Part shown: positions 1 to 7,985 of the stretch, piece by piece | Layout: each line of letters opens with the position of its first letter | How positions within the stretch are numbered: the stretch's first letter is position 1 | Assembly: GCA_021298355.1 (NCBI GenBank) | Contig: JAJTEH010000023.1 | Span: 1 to 38,603 of the forward strand | Length of the DNA stretch: 38,603 bases | Direction: 5' to 3' | Source: Flammeovirgaceae bacterium | Lineage (GTDB): Bacteria > Bacteroidota > Bacteroidia > Cytophagales > Cyclobacteriaceae | Position numbers and translations under genes: made by a program | The notes under the pieces: generated by a model | Told to the model about the DNA's origin: nothing | The model's input: the letters and a program-made list of their open reading frames with translations, nothing else | Database searches by the model: none

Positions 1-1
1 T

Positions 2-103
2 TGGCTTAAAACCATTCTTTCAAATGCTGATCGAAGATACCGAACTGAAATAAAAAGAGGTAAACCCAAATACTCCGATGTCTTAACAAATCTCTTAGCT
101 TGA
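2..103 (+). CDS. C-terminal end of an unidentified protein (partial, runs off left edge)
   Basis: An open plus-strand frame enters from the left edge and ends at a TGA at 101-103, giving 33 residues. The tail is basic and hydrophilic (contains RRYRTEIKRGKPKYSD). I do not recognise the family. A strong terminator hairpin lies about 85 bp downstream, which fits the end of a real transcription unit. The fragment is too short for more, and it could be chance coding. Confidence 0.3.
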   Translation, partial: WLKTILSNADRRYRTEIKRGKPKYSDVLTNLLA

Positions 104-185
104 CGGCTATGCTCCAAAGGAGGGGAAGATAAAGCAAGTTTCGGAAAACAAATTTTAAGAAAAGGTTTATACACTAAACACCAAC

Positions 186-220
186 AAAAAAGACCACGTT
201 TTCGCGTGGTCTTTTCTTTT
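186..220. terminator. Bidirectional rho-independent terminator
   Basis: Stem agaccacg (191-198), loop ttttcg, and complementary arm 205-212, flanked by an A-run on the left and a T-run on the right. It has a U-tract on both strands. It therefore fits the end of the leftmost plus-strand gene and the end of nqrF, whose stop is at 237 on the minus strand. Confidence 0.85.
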
Positions 221-236
221 TTTACTATTGATAATC

Positions 237-1532
237 TTATCCTCCGAAATCGTCAAAGCGAATGTTTTCTTTCGGAATACCCATATCATCTAACATCTTT
301 AATACGGCTGCGTTCATCAATGGAGGTCCGCACAAATAGAATTCTACATCTTCTGGCGATTCGTGTTTGCTTAGGTAATTGTCGTACAAACATTTGTGTA
401 TGAAACCAACATATCCATCAGCTTCTCTATCGTCTAAACTTTTCTTTACCTTCCAATTGTCTTCCGGTAAGGGTTCACTTAACCCAATGTTAAATTGGAA
501 GTTCGGAAACTCCTGTTCGATTTTTCTGAAGTGATCTACATAGAATAATTCTTTCTTCGAACGGCCACCATACCAATATGACACTTTACGCTTTGTTTTC
601 TCGGTATGGAATAAGTGGAAGATTTGCGCACGCAACGGAGCCATACCTGCACCACCACCAATGTAAATCATCTCGCGTTGTGTTTTGTTGATGTGGAACT
701 CACCATACGGCCCTGAGATGGTTACTTTATCGCCAGGCTTTCTGGAGAACACATAAGAAGAACAAATACCAGGATTTACATCCATCCATTTGTTGTTCGC
801 TCTATCCCATGGTGGCGTTGCAATACGAATATTCAACATGATGATGTTTCCTTCTGCAGGGTGGTTAGCCATTGAGTAAGCACGGAAGATGGGCTCATCA
901 TTCTTCATCTTTAAATCCCATAACTTAAACTTATCCCAGTCTGGTTTAAATACGTCTTTGCTTGAGTGGCCTAACTCCGGATGTGGCGTTATGTCCATAT
1001 CCTTAAAATTAGTTTGCAATGCAGGCACATCTATTTGAATGTATCCACCGGCTTCAAAGTTTAACGTTTCTCCCGGAGGAAGTTTCACCACAAATTCTTT
1101 AATGAAAGTAGATACGTTGTAGTTAGACACTACTTCGCATTCCCACTTTTTAATACCAAAGATTTCATCCGGAATGCGGATGTTCATGTCTTGTTTTACT
1201 TTTACCTGGCAACCTAAACGCACGTTGCTTAATTTTTCGGCACGATTTAAGTGACCCATTTCAGTTGGCAATACATCGCCACCGCCTGATTCTACCACGC
1301 ACTTGCACATGGCGCACGTTCCGCCACCACCACAGGCAGAAGGCAAAAATATTTTCTCATTGGCAAGCGTTGTTAAAAGTGAACTGCCGGCAGAAACTGT
1401 AATAGTTTTTTCGCCATTAATTACCACTTTAACAGGCCCGGATTGCACCAGCTTAGCCTGGGCGAAAATTAAGAGCGCCACCAACAAAAGAATAACCAAG
1501 GTGAACGCTACAATGGAAGATGTAATAACCAT
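237..1532 (-). CDS. nqrF: Na+-translocating NADH:quinone reductase subunit F
   Basis: NqrF is the NADH-oxidising entry subunit of the Na+-pumping NADH:quinone oxidoreductase in the inner membrane. It passes electrons from NADH through FAD and a 2Fe-2S centre. The 431-residue protein has the usual layout: one N-terminal membrane anchor (about 5-25); a ferredoxin domain with the [10 protein letters not shown] cysteine cluster near residues 67-76 plus a later Cys (RLGCQV); an FAD-binding RAYSMAN motif; an NADH-binding [10 protein letters not shown] loop; and the C-terminal [10 protein letters not shown] and final DDFGG. Length is normal and all expected motifs are present. The odd point is context. 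The nqr subunits usually sit together with nqrF last, but here the upstream neighbours on the same strand are methionine genes 190 bp away, and no other nqr gene is in the window. It seems to have its own promoter (TATATTTG at 1555-1562). Confidence 0.96.
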   Translation of the reverse strand: MVITSSIVAFTLVILLLVALLIFAQAKLVQSGPVKVVINGEKTITVSAGSSLLTTLANEKIFLPSACGGGGTCAMCKCVVESGGGDVLPTEMGHLNRAEKLSNVRLGCQVKVKQDMNIRIPDEIFGIKKWECEVVSNYNVSTFIKEFVVKLPPGETLNFEAGGYIQIDVPALQTNFKDMDITPHPELGHSSKDVFKPDWDKFKLWDLKMKNDEPIFRAYSMANHPAEGNIIMLNIRIATPPWDRANNKWMDVNPGICSSYVFSRKPGDKVTISGPYGEFHINKTQREMIYIGGGAGMAPLRAQIFHLFHTEKTKRKVSYWYGGRSKKELFYVDHFRKIEQEFPNFQFNIGLSEPLPEDNWKVKKSLDDREADGYVGFIHKCLYDNYLSKHESPEDVEFYLCGPPLMNAAVLKMLDDMGIPKENIRFDDFGG

Positions 1533-1554
1533 ATTCAGGTAAAATTTAAGTCCA

Positions 1555-1562
1555 CAAATATA
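1555..1562 (-). promoter_or_regulatory. Candidate -7 element of the nqrF promoter
   Basis: On the minus strand this reads TATATTTG, an exact match to the Bacteroidota -7 consensus TAnnTTTG, 22 bp before the nqrF ATG. No convincing TTG box is seen at the usual distance upstream, so only the -7 element is called. Confidence 0.45.
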
Positions 1563-1721
1563 AGAGAGCGAACTATTCGAGATACGACCGATGCCCGAAA
1601 TTTTACGACTTTAAGTATCTTATAATCAAGTTCTTAAATTTTACCTACTCCGAAACCAAACGAAGTTGATTTAAAGGTTAATTTGTTTAAGTTTTTTACC
1701 CTTACAAGCGGCAAAACTTAG

Positions 1722-2945
1722 TCAAATAATGGCCTCTGCTTCTTGTTTAATTTTGATCGGATTTAAACGAGCATCTGGTGCCAATAAAATGCTGATACCG
1801 GGTTGTTTGGATATTGCGGCAAGTTTTTCTAAGGCAATAAACCCGCGCAAAATTTCTTGTCCTTGCCAGGCGTATCCTTCCTGAAAATGTTCGAAGCTAT
1901 CTTTGGTAATGCCTTTGCCTTTTTCGAAAGATACTAAGGCCTCAACTTGCAAAGCATTTGAAAACTCGGGCACTGCGCCTTGCGTACGTTTTTTGTATTC
2001 GTACTGATAATGATAGTTGAGCGCAGAAATATCGGATAACACCGCACTGGCCGTTGGAAAACTGCCCGCTCCTTTTCCTACAAACAATTGCTTTTCGGCA
2101 AATGCACCTTCTACTTGCACAGCGTTAAACTCGTTACGCACACTGAACAAAGTATGTTGCTGACTTACCAATTGTGGTGCAACAAAACCGTAGATTTTTC
2201 CGCCTTGTTTAAACGCTCTAGCTATAAGTTTAATGGTAAATCCATTTTCGCGCGCAAAGCGAACATCTGTATCAGTAATGTTAGCAATGCCGAGGTTGAT
2301 GACGTGTTCGGGCTTTACAAATATTCCGAACGTGTGTGCAATGGCAATGATCAATTTAAACTTCGGATCAAAGCCTAACACATCTAAATCTGGGTTTGAT
2401 TCTGCAAAACCTAATTCTTGCGCTTTGGCTAAAGCACTGGCATAACTTTTTTTCTCTTCAAAAATTTTGGTGAGGATGTAATTGGTTGATCCATTAAAAA
2501 TACCTTCGATAGAGGTGATTAAGTCGTTATCATAATATTCTTCCAAATTGCGGATGATGGGTATACTGCCACACACGGAACCTTCGTATAAAACAGATTT
2601 ACCTGTTATCTTTTGTAGTTCGTAAATCTCTTGCAAGTTTTCTGCCAGCATTTTTTTATTGGCGGTAACCACATCCTTTCCATTTTTAAGGGCCTGTTTT
2701 ACAATGGTAAATGCCGCCTGCGCATCGTCTATTAATTCTACAATTACATTGATGTCTGGATCGTATAGTACATCGTTAGCCTCTGTTGTAAAATGTTGTT
2801 TGGGCAATGTTCTGTTTTTATCAGCATGTTTGATAACAATTTTTTTTATGCTTGCTTTTATGCCCTTGGTTTGGCTGATAACCTGGTGTAAACCCTGCCC
2901 TACTACTCCAAAACCAAATAATCCTATGGTTAATTCTTTTTTCAT
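1722..2945 (-). CDS. hom: Homoserine dehydrogenase (monofunctional)
   Basis: This enzyme reduces aspartate semialdehyde to homoserine with NAD(P)H, the branch point to threonine and methionine. The N-terminus carries a Rossmann GFGVVGQG loop (residues 11-18), then a TANKKMLAE segment with the catalytic-region lysines. The family signature follows: a GFAESNPDLDVLGFDPKFK stretch that binds substrate and ends in the conserved Lys. At 407 residues it is monofunctional, not fused to aspartate kinase as thrA often is. The last ~75 residues do not look like a standard ACT domain, so threonine feedback may be absent or different. It is the last gene of the metY-metX-hom unit, starting 3 bp after the metX stop. 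It probably supplies homoserine for acetylation by MetX and is controlled by the leader upstream of metY. Confidence 0.93.
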   Translation of the reverse strand: MKKELTIGLFGFGVVGQGLHQVISQTKGIKASIKKIVIKHADKNRTLPKQHFTTEANDVLYDPDINVIVELIDDAQAAFTIVKQALKNGKDVVTANKKMLAENLQEIYELQKITGKSVLYEGSVCGSIPIIRNLEEYYDNDLITSIEGIFNGSTNYILTKIFEEKKSYASALAKAQELGFAESNPDLDVLGFDPKFKLIIAIAHTFGIFVKPEHVINLGIANITDTDVRFARENGFTIKLIARAFKQGGKIYGFVAPQLVSQQHTLFSVRNEFNAVQVEGAFAEKQLFVGKGAGSFPTASAVLSDISALNYHYQYEYKKRTQGAVPEFSNALQVEALVSFEKGKGITKDSFEHFQEGYAWQGQEILRGFIALEKLAAISKQPGISILLAPDARLNPIKIKQEAEAII

Positions 2946-2948
2946 GAT

Positions 2949-3989
2949 TTATAAAAATGATACTGCTGCCGATTGATAAAATTTTCTAAAAATGTGTTGA
3001 AGTTTTTTTACTTCTGTTAAAAAGCCATCGTGCCCATATAAGGATTGAATAATCTCGATGTCGGCATGAGGTATATTTTCAGCTAATAAAATTTGTTCAT
3101 TAATTGGAAATAATATGTCGGATTCAATACCAACCACCAATGTTTTGGATTTTATTTGCTTTAATGTTTCTTCAATGCCTCCTCGCCCTCTACTTATATT
3201 ATGACTATCCATCATTTTGCTCAACGTCCAATACGAGAAAGCATTAAAGCGTCTGGCTAGTTTTTCTCCTTGGTAGTTTTGGTACGTAGATGCCCTATAG
3301 GTATCCGTTGTTTCTGTACTCTTTTCTGCTTGTGTAACAGCAAAGGTTTCATACGAACGATAGGATAACATACCGATGGCGCGCGCGGCTTTCAATCCTT
3401 CATGCCCTGCTGTTACTTCTTTATTTTTCCAGGTTGGATCGGCCGCTATGGCCATGCGCTGGGCTTCGTTAAAAGCAATACCCCAGGGCGAGTGTTGCGC
3501 ATTGGTTGCCAATAAAAGTACATGTTCGAATAAATCGGGTTCGGTAATGGTCCATTCTAAAGCTTGTTGCCCCCCCAGCGAACCCCCCATTAATGTATGC
3601 ACCGATTGAATACCCAAAGCTTTTCTGAGTAAATCGAAAGCACGCACAACATCGCGGTTGGTTACAACAGGAAAATCGTGATAATATACCTTACCGTTAT
3701 CTGAATTTATGGATAGCGGACCTGTTGAACCATAACAACTACCCAACATATTTGCACAAACAATAAAATGTTCGCGTGTATTGATTGGACTATCAGCATG
3801 AAATAAATCGCCCCACCATGTTGTTACATCTGCATTGCCTGTTAAAGCATGACAAACCCAAACCACATTGTCGCGTGTTGCATTTAACTTGCCTAAGGTT
3901 ACATACTTTAATTGGAAGCCGGGTAGTTGCCCACCCAGCTCCAACTCAAATGGCTGATTGAAATAAAAAACAGATTCGTGCTTCAACAT
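2949..3989 (-). CDS. metX: Homoserine O-acetyltransferase
   Basis: MetX transfers acetyl from acetyl-CoA to homoserine, giving the substrate of MetY. It is an alpha/beta-hydrolase-fold enzyme of 346 residues, normal for the family. Visible motifs are the CHALTGNAD and GSCYGSTGP segments of the active-site cleft, the nucleophile elbow GGSLGG with Ser137, the catalytic Asp291 in VVGIESDILFP, and His320 in YGHDGF. The family also includes serine and homoserine succinyltransferases. The adjacent O-acetylhomoserine sulfhydrylase and homoserine dehydrogenase make homoserine acetylation the sensible role. It lies 10 bp after metY and 3 bp before hom, so it is almost certainly cotranscribed. Confidence 0.94.
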   Translation of the reverse strand: MLKHESVFYFNQPFELELGGQLPGFQLKYVTLGKLNATRDNVVWVCHALTGNADVTTWWGDLFHADSPINTREHFIVCANMLGSCYGSTGPLSINSDNGKVYYHDFPVVTNRDVVRAFDLLRKALGIQSVHTLMGGSLGGQQALEWTITEPDLFEHVLLLATNAQHSPWGIAFNEAQRMAIAADPTWKNKEVTAGHEGLKAARAIGMLSYRSYETFAVTQAEKSTETTDTYRASTYQNYQGEKLARRFNAFSYWTLSKMMDSHNISRGRGGIEETLKQIKSKTLVVGIESDILFPINEQILLAENIPHADIEIIQSLYGHDGFLTEVKKLQHIFRKFYQSAAVSFL

Positions 3990-3999
3990 ATTTTATTCA

Positions 4000-5385
<1,386 letters not shown>

Positions 5386-5386
5386 T

Positions 5387-5444
5387 TACTCAGGCCGATT
5401 AAGAAAGTGTTGTAAACTTAGATTAACAACAACAGCGCTGAGTA
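5387..5444 (-). promoter_or_regulatory. Candidate RNA hairpins between the upstream ORF and metY
   Basis: In the minus-strand RNA, TACTCAG (5444-5438, inside the upstream ORF) is fully complementary to CTGAGTA (5393-5387). Nested within is a second helix in which the Cys codons, TGTTGT (5431-5426), pair with ACAACA (5413-5408). A ribosome sitting on the three final Cys codons would break both helices. No clear U-run terminator follows, so if this is a switch it may act on translation of metY rather than on termination. The helices are short and were found by eye. Confidence 0.35.
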
Positions 5445-5473
5445 GCCGGCATGCAACACATTTGCATACGCAT
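5423..5473 (-). CDS. Met/Cys-rich leader peptide upstream of metY (candidate)
   Basis: A 16-codon ORF, MRMQMCCMPATQRCCC, lies in the metY leader with its stop 103 nt before the metY ATG. Nine of 16 residues are Met or Cys, the two sulfur amino acids this operon supplies, and it ends in three consecutive TGT Cys codons directly before TAA. This is what a ribosome-sensing attenuator or leader peptide should look like (compare trp and his leaders). The ORF lies downstream of the SAM aptamer in the same transcript. Complementary segments that could form alternative RNA structures overlap the Cys codons. I see no strong Shine-Dalgarno, which is normal for Bacteroidota. That it is translated is inference; the composition and position are direct observations. 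Confidence 0.55.
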   Translation of the reverse strand: MRMQMCCMPATQRCCC

Positions 5474-5586
5474 GGGCGTACAACAACTAATTAATTGAGA
5501 AAAGATAAATTGGATGGTGTCGAAAATGGTTGACAGGTTTTGCTGTCTGTTTGTTTGAAGAAGGATAAAAAATGTTTTCATTTTTA

Positions 5587-5708
5587 AATCGGTTTATAGT
5601 TCTCCTCAACACCCGTTGGGAGCAGGATTTAGCACCTTCTTCCTTATTAGGATTGGTTGCTAGCGATTCATTGAGCCTGTTCTCTCTTCGCTTCTTTATA
5701 AATCGATT
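5587..5708 (-). ncRNA. SAM riboswitch (SAM-I / S-box type aptamer)
   Basis: Read on the minus strand, this region has the conserved S-box core. P1 is AATCGATTTATA (5708-5697) pairing with TATAAACCGATT (5598-5587), 11 of 12 bases paired. P2 is AGCGA/TCGCT around the AGGCTCAATGAA segment, followed by CTAGCAACC. P3 has a short TCCT/AGGA stem, then the invariant GGTGCTAAATCCTGC. P4 is CTCCCAAC/GTTGAGGAG. These elements define SAM-binding riboswitches controlling methionine genes. A 7-bp AT-rich hairpin (AAAAATG/CATTTTT, about 5568-5585) follows P1 and could be part of the expression platform. It stands before metY-metX-hom, a typical target in Bacteroidota. Whether Rfam would score it as SAM-I or the SAM-I/IV variant is not decided here. 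Confidence 0.93.
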
Positions 5709-5738
5709 GGGCGATTTGCCTTTTCGACTATGGTGTTA

Positions 5739-5770
5739 CAAACGTATACTAGTTTAGTAGAGTTTCCAAA
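5739..5770 (-). promoter_or_regulatory. Promoter of the metY-metX-hom leader
   Basis: On the minus strand, TTTG (5770-5767) is followed after 20 nt by TACGTTTG (5746-5739), an exact TAnnTTTG. This is the Bacteroidota housekeeping-sigma layout. Transcription would start near 5731, about 25 nt before the riboswitch P1 helix, giving a leader of about 410 nt before the metY ATG. Confidence 0.75.
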
Positions 5771-5789
5771 TTTTTGTTAAATATTTTTT

Positions 5790-6488
5790 TTAATCAGCGT
5801 TTAAAAGTTTATACTTTACGTTTGCTCTTAATACAGTTGATAACCCTTGGCTATACCATACAGTAAGTTGAAAATTTCTTTTATTGTAACTATTAAACTC
5901 GCAAACAAAACCTGTAAGTAGGGAAAATGAATTTCTATTGGCTACAGTGTATTTCATTGTTCCATAAAATATCTTCCTAACTTCATCTTCTTCAGAATGT
6001 TTTACCAAATGGTTATAACTAAATCCTCCTAAGGCTTTTACGTTAAAATTAAAAAGATAGAAGAATTCATTTTGGATATTGACTTGTTTAATATTGGATA
6101 GTTTCTCTCTTTTTTTAGATTTGAACCAATTTCCTCTTATCAAACTCTTTTGAACTTGAATGTTCGATTGAATGGTATTAATTCCTGTAACTGATCTTGC
6201 TTCTGATAAATCGCGTTTTGCATTTCCATATTTAAATACAATTCCTGATGTATGACCAACATGTACGCCACCGTTAAAACATAACCCTTTACTCGTAATA
6301 AAACCCAAGCTTAAACCCGCAGTTGGGCTAATATTTAAAGCATTAATTGTAAAAAACTCATTATCAGATTGAAAAGACGATGAAAGAGGGTTTGCAATGC
6401 CAAGTTTAGGTGCAATAAAATAATTTACTTGGGAAAATGTAAATTGTAGAGAAGAAATTATAAGCAATAATGTAAATCGGCATCTCAT
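5790..6488 (-). CDS. Secreted outer-membrane beta-barrel-like protein, unknown function
   Basis: 232 residues with a clear signal peptide (MRCRFTLLLIISSLQFTFSQ, cleavage likely after Ser-Gln). The rest alternates hydrophobic and polar residues, with repeated aromatic/Gly strands such as AGLSLGFITSKGLCFNGGVHVG and a C-terminal series of short strands. This is typical of small porin-like barrels in Bacteroidota. No catalytic motif is seen and I do not recognise a family. It stands alone, upstream of the met leader and transcribed the same way, ending about 20 bp before the met promoter. Possible readthrough into that promoter cannot be judged. Confidence 0.7.
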   Translation of the reverse strand: MRCRFTLLLIISSLQFTFSQVNYFIAPKLGIANPLSSSFQSDNEFFTINALNISPTAGLSLGFITSKGLCFNGGVHVGHTSGIVFKYGNAKRDLSEARSVTGINTIQSNIQVQKSLIRGNWFKSKKREKLSNIKQVNIQNEFFYLFNFNVKALGGFSYNHLVKHSEEDEVRKIFYGTMKYTVANRNSFSLLTGFVCEFNSYNKRNFQLTVWYSQGLSTVLRANVKYKLLNAD

Positions 6489-6666
6489 AAAAAATTTTAA
6501 GAATTAAAATTTACTTCTTTAAACAAGTGTTCGAATAATTGCCAATAAAAGTAGTTACTGAGAAAATTTCTAATCAATCAAAAAACATAAACATCCGTTC
6601 TGATTTTGATCATACTAATGGACAGAATAAAAATCGAAATACTGATTTTTTAGAATTGTTGTTTAT

Positions 6667-6921
6667 TCAACAAGGTAGCGACACCGTAAACAACGAGTCT
6701 TCGTGTAACACACTTTTTAATTCGATGATACCATTTAATCTTTTTACAGCACGCTTTAAAATATTTAAACCAAGACTGGAAACTTGTACACGATCGTTAG
6801 CGCGATAAAACATATCGAATACGGTATGCTGATAGTTTTCGGGGATTCCATGTCCATTATCTAATACAACAATATCGATATGTAGGTTAATTTGAAAAAA
6901 AGCTGTGATGCAAAACGTTGT
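6667..6921 (-). pseudogene. Remnant of a histidine kinase ATPase domain
   Basis: An 84-residue open frame bounded by an upstream TAG and ending in TGA at 6667-6669 encodes the C-terminal half of a HATPase_c domain. The G1 box is DNGHGIPE, followed by VFDMFYRAND (the F box). Next is a G2-like SSLGLNILKRAVKRLNG, where SGLGL is expected, and a final SLFTVSLPC strand. There is no usable start codon. The N box, HisKA dimerisation domain and all sensor parts are missing. It looks like the 3' end of a two-component sensor kinase left after a deletion. It sits just past the fabG terminator on the same strand. No response regulator is nearby. Confidence 0.75.
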
Positions 6922-6944
6922 CTATTTTTTTACTTTCATTTTCC

Positions 6945-6969
6945 ATAAAAAAACCCCGTTGCCGGGGTT
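6945..6969 (-). terminator. Terminator of fabG
   Basis: Perfect 7-bp stem aaccccg (6952-6958) / cggggtt (6963-6969) with a ttgc loop. On the minus strand it is followed by a run of six or more T. It begins 8 bp after the fabG stop and is a strong intrinsic terminator. Confidence 0.9.
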
Positions 6970-6976
6970 GATTATT

Positions 6977-7723
6977 TTAGGTTAACATTCCTCCATCTAC
7001 TTGTATAACTTGCCCTGTAATGTAGGTCGACATTTCGCTTGCTAAAAACACGCAAGCATCGGCCACATCGTTGGGTTGGCCTCCTCTTTTTAAAGGAATA
7101 GCATCGCGCCAGCTTTGTACTGTTTTTTCATCTAGTTTGCCCGTCATTTCCGTTTCAATAAAACCTGGAGCAATGGCATTGCTGCGAATACCTCTTGATC
7201 CTAATTCTAGTGCAACTGATTTTGTGAAACCAATAATACCCGCTTTAGAGGCCGCATAATTTGCTTGACCTGCGTTTCCTTTTAACCCTACAACGGATGT
7301 CATGTTAATGATGGAACCACTTTTTTGTTTCATCATTTGTTTTGTAGCAGCCTTAACGGTGTTGAAGCACGATTTTAAGTTTACATTAATTACTTTATCC
7401 CAGGCTTCTTCTGTTAAGCGAAGCAATAAATTATCATTCGTAATACCTGCGTTGTTTACTAAAATATCGAGCGAGCCAAAATCTGCAATCACATCGTTAA
7501 TTAATTTATCTGCTTGTGTAAAATCAGACGCATCGGAACGATACCCTTTTGCTTTTACGCCTTTTGCAGCCAGTTCAGCTTCTAAAGCCTGGCCTTGTTC
7601 TACACTAGATAAATAGGTGAATGCAACATTTGCACCTTGTTCTGCAAAACGAAGGGCGATGGCTCTTCCAATGCCTTTGGAAGCACCGGTAACAAGCGCG
7701 GTTTTATTCTGAAGTAGTTTCAT
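6977..7723 (-). CDS. fabG: 3-oxoacyl-[acyl-carrier-protein] reductase
   Basis: An NADPH-dependent short-chain dehydrogenase that reduces 3-oxoacyl-ACP in fatty-acid synthesis. 248 residues, normal length. Motifs: cofactor loop TGASKGIG (12-19), NNAG (90-93), catalytic Ser143, Tyr156 and Lys160 (YAASK), and the PG motif in IAPGFIETEMTG. The C-terminal ITGQVIQVDGGM is typical of true FabG rather than of other SDRs. Its start overlaps the end of a small membrane-protein ORF by 20 bp, so the two are probably cotranscribed. A strong terminator follows immediately. Other fab genes are not nearby. Confidence 0.93.
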   Translation of the reverse strand: MKLLQNKTALVTGASKGIGRAIALRFAEQGANVAFTYLSSVEQGQALEAELAAKGVKAKGYRSDASDFTQADKLINDVIADFGSLDILVNNAGITNDNLLLRLTEEAWDKVINVNLKSCFNTVKAATKQMMKQKSGSIINMTSVVGLKGNAGQANYAASKAGIIGFTKSVALELGSRGIRSNAIAPGFIETEMTGKLDEKTVQSWRDAIPLKRGGQPNDVADACVFLASEMSTYITGQVIQVDGGMLT

Positions 7724-7889
7724 TATTGGATTTTAAGTGTTTAAAAAAAGCGTAAGAAAAATAAATCAAAACCCCTACGCCTGCATATTTCATGAGGCTG
7801 CCATAGAGAGGTTCCGATTTTTGCCAATTCATACCGGCCACAAATAACCCGGCACCGATAAGTAAAGAAAGAGCATGCAAAGGTTTCAT
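7704..7889 (-). CDS. Small two-helix membrane protein, unknown function
   Basis: 61 residues: MKPLHALSLLIGAGLFVAGM forms a first membrane helix, a short polar loop (NWQKSEPLYG) follows, then a second helix (about 31-48), and a charged tail KHLKSNNETTSE. It overlaps the fabG start by 20 bp on the same strand, so it is likely the first gene of a two-gene unit. A TACTTTTG box at 7894-7901 lies only 5 bp before the ATG, so the transcript may be almost leaderless or translation may begin at a later Met (MNWQK). The overlapping longer ORF in another frame (7741-7926) has many Cys and no coherent helices, and I rejected it. Confidence 0.6.
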   Translation of the reverse strand: MKPLHALSLLIGAGLFVAGMNWQKSEPLYGSLMKYAGVGVLIYFSYAFFKHLKSNNETTSE

Positions 7890-7933
7890 GCGCCAAAAGT
7901 AATGAAAAGCTATAAATCGATATCAATTTCGGT

Positions 7934-7963
7934 TTTGAAAGCCGTGTTTAGCCAGTATCTTTG
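7934..7963 (+). promoter_or_regulatory. Promoter of lpd
   Basis: TTTG at 7934-7937, 18-nt spacer, then TATCTTTG at 7956-7963, an exact TAnnTTTG. It lies 22 bp before the lpd ATG. It also supports the ATG at 7986 as the real start, because the open frame upstream overlaps the promoter and the divergent gene. Confidence 0.75.
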
Positions 7964-7985
7964 GCGGCAATTAAAAAAAAGAATT

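Noticed and set aside
5572-5757. Plus-strand ORF of 61 codons across the met leader
   Set aside because: It is antisense to the SAM riboswitch and promoter; the conserved RNA features explain the sequence and the peptide has no protein character.
6539-6808. Plus-strand ORF of 89 codons
   Set aside because: Antisense to the histidine-kinase remnant, which has recognisable motifs on the other strand.
7741-7926. Minus-strand ORF overlapping the small membrane gene upstream of fabG
   Set aside because: Same region in another frame, Cys- and Phe-rich without helices; the 7704-7889 frame is the coherent membrane protein.
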